Of a stretch of DNA of 64,000 nt, positions 57,761 to 64,000 are shown piece by piece. A program made the position numbers and the translations under genes. This DNA is from Phaeoceros laevis (Eukaryota > Anthocerotophyta > Anthocerotopsida > Notothyladales): positions 1 to 64,000 of the forward strand of contig JBNGIQ010008426.1 in assembly GCA_049999765.1 (NCBI GenBank), given 5' to 3'. The notes below the pieces were generated by a model, which did no database searches, was not told where the DNA came from, and saw nothing but the letters and a program-made list of their open reading frames with translations. Position 1 is the first letter of the stretch. Each line of letters opens with the position of its first letter.

Positions 57761-59121
57761 GTCGTTGACACTTGGGGCTACCCGAAAGCTTCAACAACTT
57801 GGTATGGAAGGCTCCCCAATCGGGACACAGGTATGCCTGCTACGTGTTCGCCTGAAGGGACGGTGCCCAGAAGTTCAAGACACCTTGAATGTACAGTGTT
57901 TCACACTTGAAAGCAACTAAGTCCATTGAGCACATGTTCAACACTGGTGCTTACCAAATGCAGGCTCAATTCTGCTTTGCTGTCTCGGCAGCAGCTTCAG
58001 AAGAACTTCGTTTGTGCTTGGGAGGACAAGGTCTGCATTTTCATCCACAAATGCTTAAGGAAGGCACTGAACCAAGCGCACCATCAACCTGAGCAGTCTC
58101 AACGAAAATTGTAGCCAATGGCAGTTGACAGGAGGTAGGAGGGAGACTGGAGGGCAGAATAGTAGCGGGACTTGATACAGCCTGGGAGCTTGGTTGATCT
58201 GGAGGTAAAGGACTGCAGGCTGACTTTGGTTTAGGACAGGACTGACGTCGTTGCAGAAGATTGCTGGCTGATATGGCTAAATAGACGAAAGAATGGAGGA
58301 GGGACCAGAGTTTGGGGGAAACGATGTAGGCAAAGAGGATGAGCCAACAAAGGATAGTGCCAACTAGAGCCAGGCACTGCACAGGGGACAAGTTGGCACC
58401 AGATGCACTGACAGGTCCCACTTTATAAGGTAGCTGGTGCACCCAGAGGACCATACTACACTGATGCAATTCTGTTGAGGTTACCATCAACCAGAATTTG
58501 CTCCAAGTAGCTAGCAGACTCAAACCGACCATCTCCAACGGCTTCGCTTCCTGTGAATCACATTCACGCTCCTTTCCCTGATTTTCTCGCCCTCAACAGA
58601 CATATCTGCCCTCTGAAAGCAGCAACAGCTTGAAGCAAGCTCTGTAAGGCCCCGGCTTGTCTATACATCGGGCGCTCTACCCACACTACCAGCATTTCCC
58701 TGAAGTCACGGGGTCCAGGCCCATTATGCGTGTCGTGCCCGGACCTCGTGTATTTGTGTGTTTAGTGCTTGGCATCCTGGCAAGGCCCCGTCTAGTTAGT
58801 TTTCGTCGCCACAAGCAACGCGCTCCGCTACGTATGAATGGGAGGGAAGGTGACGCGCAATGGAAGACGACGAAATCAGGCTAGCCTTTTGTCCTTGAAG
58901 CTATTCCTATCCCCATTAATATGAGGTTTGTCAGACCAGCCGCAGGTGACGCCAATCACTATGTCGGCATCGCGATGTTTGCAATCTATACATGTACAAA
59001 AATCTACAAAAGCCACATTCTAGGTTGCAGCGCTGGCATTGCACACAGAGTTGTGCCAGGAGCCCATCCACCTGGTAAAAGGCAATCTGTGTGGCTTCAG
59101 ACCAACAAAGCCATACGTAGC
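57761..59121. other. Spacer between polyketide synthase and centrin
   Basis: Promoter side of the synthase and 3' flank of centrin. A minus frame of 165 codons (58041-58538) has one strongly hydrophobic span (VQCLALVGTILCWLILFAYIV) and a Pro/Ser-rich tail. I do not recognise it and cannot tell whether it is a gene. Confidence 0.4.
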
Positions 59122-60264
59122 TCAGAACAGGGCTGTCTTCATCATGACTTTAAAGAATTCCTCTTCGTTCACAAACCCATCCGCTGAAACGGCAAACAAT
59201 GGTCAGACACATAACCAGCTGAGTCGGTGTAGTTCACTTGAAGAGCAGTAAGGGAAATAGCACTTACAGTTACGATCTGCCAGCTCTATCATGTCATAAA
59301 TCTCGTCGTCGGTAAGGTCCTCACCAAGCTCCACTGCAATAGACTTCAAGTTTTGGAACGAGATTTTGCCCTGCCACCGTCAATCATCAACGAATACGTC
59401 AGCACCTGGTGCTGATCACCGCACCCAAAGACAACTTGGACAATGGCAGAGGGGTTACAGTTGAGTCATTGTCCAGCAGCCGAAATGCCTTCAGAATTTC
59501 CTCCTTGGAGTCTCGCTCCCCCATTTTTTGGGTCATCATGACGAAAAACTCGTCGAAGTCTATGGTACCATTCCCATTCTTGTCAATGTCTGCGATCATT
59601 TTTTTTATTTCCTGTGGACCAATGAACCAACCTCGTTAAGCTTAAGCTCTCTCTGTCTCACTAGCATGGGACATCATGAGAATCCCAAGTTCAAGACATA
59701 GACAGCGTTTCTCACATCCTTCCTTGGCTCAAATCCTAGGGCCCTGCAAATTGGTTGGTAGAATTGAGTGTCAGCTGACTAGCATCCTGTGAAAGACAAG
59801 GCAGGGGAGTACTCCGACAATATCGAGTAAGGCAGGAGAGATTATCAAGAAAACGAAATGTTAAAGTTGCGCAGTCATCTACCTCATTGCCACTTTGAGC
59901 TCCTTGGCGTCAATGGTACCTGAACACGGTGAAACCAGAGCTCAGATTCGGTAACCACAATCTGCGAACTCTTAGCAGCAAGTTGGATAGAAGATCCTTT
60001 AGCAAGAGGTACCAGAGTTATCGGTATCAAAGAGCTCAAATGCTTCTTTGATTTCCTGTTTCTGATCATCTGTGAGCCCTTGAGAACGGCCCTTATCCTT
60101 GCGCTTGCTGTTCACTGGCTTGCGAAAACTCTGACATCCAATACCACATATCAGCTGCGAGTCCTCAAAGCCAGCGGAACCCCTTCCCACCCAGGAAAAC
60201 TAGCTCATTTGTGGAATAGTGTAGCCAAAACCATCAATGCAATTGCGGCCACCATACGCACCAT
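59122..60264 (-). CDS. Centrin (caltractin), four EF-hands
   Basis: Ca2+-binding protein of basal bodies/centrosomes, also found in nuclear-pore and DNA-repair complexes (family knowledge). Seven coding exons in phase: 60262-60264, 60013-60130, 59883-59919, 59716-59743, 59459-59611, 59268-59370, 59122-59183; 167 residues, the usual length. EF1 [14 protein letters not shown]2 [14 protein letters not shown] and EF4 [12 protein letters not shown] look able to bind Ca2+. EF3 (DNDSTGKISFQN) has Asn in place of the final Glu and is probably weak. The model puts an intron directly after the initiator ATG (ATG|gtgcgt), joining [21 protein letters not shown]; this resembles other centrins. If that splice is wrong, an upstream frame without a family-like start would be needed. 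In a fern, centrin would fit flagellated sperm. Confidence 0.92.
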
Positions 60265-61838
60265 GTTCGAGCGCAAGATACTCTTCGGAATGGCGCTGGG
60301 TTACAAAACAGCTCGCAGCTGCAGCTACAAGCCAAAGCGCAGCTCAATTCCAGCGGGAGGGATGGATTCAACTGGACTGATGAGACAGACACCTTCCAGG
60401 GTTTCTAAGAAAACGTCTGATGAGAGCAAACGCGCACCACCAATTATTATTGGCCCTGCCTGGTTTGCCTGGTAAGGCAGGGTCTTCACATCAGTTGGTG
60501 AAAACGTTTGCTCACGTTTCACGTTCGATATTCGCAGGGAATCTGGCATATTCGTGGGGTTTCAAGGTTGCTAGAGTTTCGCCGTTTCTGAAGCCACTAT
60601 GCGATAGGCTGGTGCACCCAGATTCAGGCAGCCCCTCACTTGGTGCAATAGGCAAAGATGCCATAAGTGGAAGGGTGCTTAGAAAACCTCACCGCCATAT
60701 AACTGGTCGGGTGCTAATTAGAAAAGCTCGCGCACTTGTAAAGACGTGAAAATGAGCGCGTGATGAGACACCGCTGCGAGTTTTGTAGAAAAGTATCACC
60801 CCGCGTACTTGAGCTAAATAAAAGGAGGTGGATTATATCGCACTCCCCTTAGTTCGCGTATTAAAATAATTAAATCGGTTAAGTGCCCGTGATCGCGTAG
60901 CGCCACCCAGGCTGGCGTGGTTAAGTTACTTTAGGGCGCGAAGGAGCACATTCGGGCTAGCCACGACGGCGACTGCGCAGCAAGGCTGTTTTCGTGCTGT
61001 GCGGGGCTGCGCAGTGACCGTGGTCGGTCCCAAATAGGCTATGTGAAGGGGCCATCACCGACGCCAGGCATCGGTGAGCACCGGGAGCAGTAATTAATTA
61101 AGATGGTGAGCAGGAACGGTGAGTGGCAGCGGAAGAGAGCGGTGCAAGACTGAGTTGTGGCGAGGGAGACAGACACCAGGGATTCGCATGCGCAGGAGCA
61201 GGGAGCGGGAGCAGCGTGTAGCAGGCAGCGTGGCGAGCAGGCAGCTGGAGGCGGTAGCGAGAAGGAGGCAGTGGCAGGCAGCAGGGAGCAGGAGGAGCTT
61301 CGAGCGACAGCCTGTAGAAAGCAGCGTCGTGAGCGGGCCGAAAGCAGTGTGGTCAGCAGGCAGCAGGCAGGGGCGGCTGTTCCTTTTTTTTGGCTTGCGA
61401 AGAAGAGTTGATTTGGCATTTCGCTTAAGAATTTGGCTTTTTTTGTTTTGAGAAAGCTGTGGCTTGTGAAGGTGGGGACTACTTGATCGGGTCAGGGACT
61501 AGGACGTAGCATCAAGCTTCTGCTGTCTTCCAGCAGGGGCGCAGATGGACATAGGTGGTTGTAAGCAAGGTTGAAATAGGTGGTTGTTAGCGAGCTGTCT
61601 GTTTTGTGGTGCCTTGCTGCTGGAGATTTGTGATGCGATGCATATGTGTGTGCTATTGTGGAAATGAGATCTGAAATTTTTTTTCAGTTGTGAGAAAGCT
61701 GTGGCTTCTGAAAGTGGGGAGAATTTCTTGGGGCGTAGAGGCAGGCTTCTGCTGTAAGACAGCAGGGCACAGGTGGACATAGGTGGTTGTTAGCAAGCTG
61801 TTTTTGTTTGTGGTGCCTTTGAATGTGGTGCAGATGTC
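60265..61838. other. Centrin promoter side and repeat-rich DNA
   Basis: 5' region of centrin up to about 60800, then a diverged mobile-element copy and a purine-rich gcaggcag/gagcag stretch at 61110-61370 that gives open frames by low complexity alone. A 242-bp tandem duplication starts near 61450. Confidence 0.5.
60811..61053 (-). mobile_element. Diverged, probably truncated relative of the 31.3-kb MITE-like element
   Basis: In reverse complement it starts ggccccttcacatagcc (61053-61037). It then shares cactg.gcag..ccccgcacagc, ttgctgcgcagt, ctcctt.gcgc, gggtggcgc..., gatcacgggc and ggagtgcgat blocks in the same order as 31286-31535. The opposite terminus is not found. Confidence 0.65.
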
Positions 61839-61895
61839 TTGGATGCTACGGATGTGTGTGTTATTGTGCACGTGGAATTGAAATCTGAAAAGCGA
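61450..61895. repeat. Tandem duplication, offset 242 bp
   Basis: gagaaagctgtggctt begins at 61450 and 61692. Both are followed by aggcttctgctgt, cagcaggg, tggacataggtggttg and gatg.atgtgtgtg blocks in the same order. Confidence 0.8.
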
Positions 61896-62120
61896 AAACG
61901 AGCAGCTCTTCACTTGAATTCGAAGATGAAATTGGCTTTGCAGACAATAATAGATGATGAGAGCATGAGAACATTGAGAGCTAAGGCTAGAAAGTTCTTA
62001 GATCTGTATCCATGTGTGGATGCTAGTGAACCAATGATCATTCGGCAAATAAAAAGTCTACAAGCACCACCAGAAGTTGAACATGAAAAGCCCATGGAAA
62101 GCCCAAGCAGTCGTGCATGA
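61839..62120 (+). CDS. Small hypothetical ORF, first of a related pair
   Basis: 93 codons, family unknown. The block DDESMRTLRAKARKFLDLYP...VDAS resembles a block in the next ORF. The ORF starts inside the second copy of the 242-bp tandem duplication. It overlaps the next ORF by 4 bp in another frame, which is not how nuclear genes are usually arranged. Splicing or a frameshift between them is likely, or both are remains of a mobile element. Confidence 0.3.
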   Translation: MDATDVCVIVHVELKSEKRKRAALHLNSKMKLALQTIIDDESMRTLRAKARKFLDLYPCVDASEPMIIRQIKSLQAPPEVEHEKPMESPSSRA

Positions 62121-62392
62121 GCGAATCAAAAATATCTGAGTGGAACGCAGATCTAGATGCTTCTCTGTGGAAAATTATGAGAGATGACAGCTTTATGACA
62201 AAGAGATCAAAAGCAGAAAAATTTCTTGAAGTTCATACCGCTGTGAATATGAGTAACTTCAAAGTCAAGCGACATATGAATGTGTTAGAATCTGAAGCGC
62301 GATGTGCCATTGAACATGTGCACCTGTCAGGTCGCCAATTGCACAAAGCGATTGCCAGCATGTGGTGCATAGGGTCCGGTCACAGCCCTTGA
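62117..62392 (+). CDS. Small hypothetical ORF, second of a related pair
   Basis: 91 codons, family unknown. The block RDDSFMTKRSKAEKFLEVHT..VNMS aligns with DDESMRTLRAKARKFLDLYPCVDAS in the preceding ORF, sharing DD, M, KA.KFL and V(D/N).S. The pair looks like an internal duplication of a helical unit of about 50 residues. There are no known motifs and no clear promoter. Confidence 0.3.
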   Translation: MSESKISEWNADLDASLWKIMRDDSFMTKRSKAEKFLEVHTAVNMSNFKVKRHMNVLESEARCAIEHVHLSGRQLHKAIASMWCIGSGHSP

Positions 62393-63296
62393 GGCCTTCA
62401 GGTCGTGACGGGCTGCTAGCCAACTGATTCTTCTCTCTCTCGCACGTTCAGGTGTCCACCACAGCACTCAATCTTGTTTAGGGCCTCACGGCTTCCCAAC
62501 TTAATGCCTCTCTCTCCACTTAACGGCAGCGCCGCGCGTAATCCCGAGCCTAGCACCGTCAAGCTTCCGTTCCCGTTTTTTCCGTGTGGCCAGGCTACAA
62601 GCGGTTTTCCCACACTTCTCCCTCAACCACAATTGACCTGCTTGCAAGGTCCCCAGCCCAAACTCACGATTCCACGGCCTAACCACAACTTACACCAACC
62701 TGGTAAGATCAAACAGCCCACACTTCTCCCTCAACCACAATTGACCTGCTTGCAAGGTCCCAGCCCAAACTCACGATTCCACAGCCTAACCACAGCTTAC
62801 ACCAAACTGGTAAGATCAAACACAGAGGGCCGATAGCCCAAAAGCATGTATCCCGCCAAGGATCCCCTCTAAAAACATCTTCAACGAAGGTACAGCATCA
62901 TCCCAGATTCTTACAACAAAGCAACTAAAGCACCAGCACCACAACTCATCTAATCCTTCTTCCAAGACAGAGTGCCCGTATATCCGCCCTTTGGCCTCCA
63001 GCCCTTGGCCTAACGTCGGGAAAGGCTAAACTCCTTTGCCCCAAGCGGGCCTCTAAGTAACCAGACTGCCTGTCCGAATAAGGACAACCACGAAGTCCAG
63101 TCGTGCAGCACTGCTATACAAGCTACAGCTCTAGTTCATGCCCAAACCAAAACGTGTCTAATCTAAGCGTGTCAACCGTCCGAACCAAGGTTAGCCCCAA
63201 CACCTGGCAACCCCTAGGTGGGGACATGGACCCGCAAGTCATAAATTACACACCACATAGCAAAAATGCAGACTATGTACAATAATTGTCTGAGGA
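62393..63296. other. Repeat-bearing spacer
   Basis: Contains a 108-bp tandem duplication near 62609-62824 and otherwise no supported gene. Confidence 0.5.
62609..62824. repeat. Tandem duplication, about 108 bp
   Basis: cccacacttctccctcaacc begins at 62609 and 62717. The copies agree almost base for base through the tggtaagatcaaaca block. Confidence 0.9.
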
Positions 63297-64000
63297 TCAC
63301 TTTGCCACCTTGCTCTTGCTCTTGACTCCCTCGGATTTGGCTTGCGTGTGCTTGAGCTTCCCAACATCACCCGCCAGAGCTTCCAAGAGGGTACACATCG
63401 TGTCCATCCTTCCACGAAGAGACTGAATTTGGGACCCGGAAAGACCTTCATGCTCTCCCCCTCCCAATTCCTTGGAGGTTCCCGCTTCTGGCACATCTTC
63501 AACTCCAAACCCTCGCGGGTCTGTCGTCACACAACAGCAGCTTCCAACAGCATGAGAATTCATACTCTTGTTCGGTTTGGTCACTGGGCTGAAACGGGGT
63601 TCCTTCTTTCATCCAGTCGCGGTTGGCTCTGGATGCTTGTCAGGTTCTAAACTTTCTTCTACTGCGCCTCATCTCCTGGACAACGGCCATCAATTGGCCC
63701 CAAACTGATCTCAGATCAGTATCCCATTCAAACTTAGGCCCATTCAAACTTAGGCTCGGTTTTTAACGCTAATGCAAGTAGAGGCCTAAGCAACTGATAC
63801 CACCGTCTAATCCTATGTGAATAACCTAAACGCCTCAGCATGGCATAGAACAACTTAAGCTCCAACTGGTCAGGGAGTATGAAATCAGCATAGGAAGCAA
63901 AACCCAAAGTGTTGTGCTTGAAAAACCCGTCCGACGTCCAGTGAATGACCATATGTGCCTTGCTGCACTCAAACATGTCGCTACTCTGAATGCAATGGAT
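63297..64000 (-). pseudogene. Decayed mobile-element-like ORF, running off the window
   Basis: The minus frame is open from beyond 64000 to 63734 (around DGFFKHNTLGFASYADFILPDQ) and should continue as EWDTDLRSVWGQLMAVVQEMRRS just downstream. A perfect 16-bp tandem duplication at 63725-63756 (cattcaaacttaggcc) shifts the frame and creates an early stop. Further down, the coding-like segment ending at 63297 (LRGRMDTMCTLLEALAGDVGKLKHTQ) is reached only past another frame change and a stop. It resembles a gag-like or other element protein in general texture, but I do not recognise the family. Confidence 0.45.

Noticed and set aside
58041-58538. 165-codon minus ORF with one hydrophobic span
   Set aside because: Not recognised, no splice or family support. 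Kept only as a remark in the spacer entry.
61119-61451. Long open frames rich in Arg/Gly/Ser on both strands
   Set aside because: The purine-rich gcaggcag/gagcag low-complexity sequence keeps several frames open at once; no domain and no coding asymmetry.

Overview
This is nuclear DNA of a land plant. The evidence is spliced genes with GT-AG introns, plastid transit peptides, two plant-type tRNA genes, and families limited to plants: PLS-class PPR proteins with E and DYW domains, the thylakoid protein ENH1, the chloroplast copper pump PAA1, a plant 3/3 hemoglobin and a type III polyketide synthase. Three long, almost intronless PPR genes in 64 kb, two with a DYW cytidine-deaminase domain, point to a lineage with heavy organelle RNA editing. 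The style of the PPR modules looks most like ferns to me, and the spacing suggests a fairly compact genome. That assignment is an inference from pattern memory; a lycophyte or hornwort is not excluded.

Layout. 1-6.7 kb (-): a 17-exon PAA1/HMA6 copper ATPase. 7.4-11.2 kb (-): a large Ser/Pro-rich protein of unknown function. 11.2-20.8 kb: repeat-rich DNA with an assembly gap (13137-13236), tandem repeats, tRNA-like debris, a poorly resolved coiled-coil/C2H2 zinc-finger gene and a tRNA-Ala(AGC). 21.5-23.6 kb (-): hemoglobin exons in two complete globin sets that can splice in frame into one two-domain protein. 23.6-26.6 kb: repeats with a large inverted pair and a near-perfect palindrome. 26.6-28.8 kb (-): PPR-DYW. 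29.8-31.2 kb (+): ENH1. 31.3-32.5 kb: a MITE-like element, tRNA-Arg(ACG) and a broken tRNA-Arg copy. 33.3-35.8 kb (-): catalase. 37.5-40.5 kb (+): intronless MTR4/HEN2 exosome helicase. 42.4-43.9 kb (+): Golgi GDP-sugar transporter of the GFT1/GONST4 type. 44.9-47.2 kb (-): DHRS7-like short-chain dehydrogenase. 47.8-50.5 kb (+): PPR of E type without DYW. 51.2-55.3 kb (+): giant PPR-DYW with an exact 312-bp internal period. 56.4-57.8 kb (-): type III polyketide synthase. 59.1-60.3 kb (-): centrin. 60.8-64 kb: repeats, two related small ORFs and a decayed mobile-element ORF.

The genes are independent housekeeping and organelle genes, not an operon or cluster. Several share an organelle theme: PAA1 and ENH1 act in the chloroplast, and the PPR proteins act on organelle transcripts. 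The most unusual features are the putative two-domain hemoglobin, the homogenised PPR array, the PPR with a recurring L-motif insertion, and an apparent one-base frame break in PAA1. Exon borders were chosen by eye from splice signals, reading phase and family alignment; phases were checked arithmetically for every multi-exon model given.
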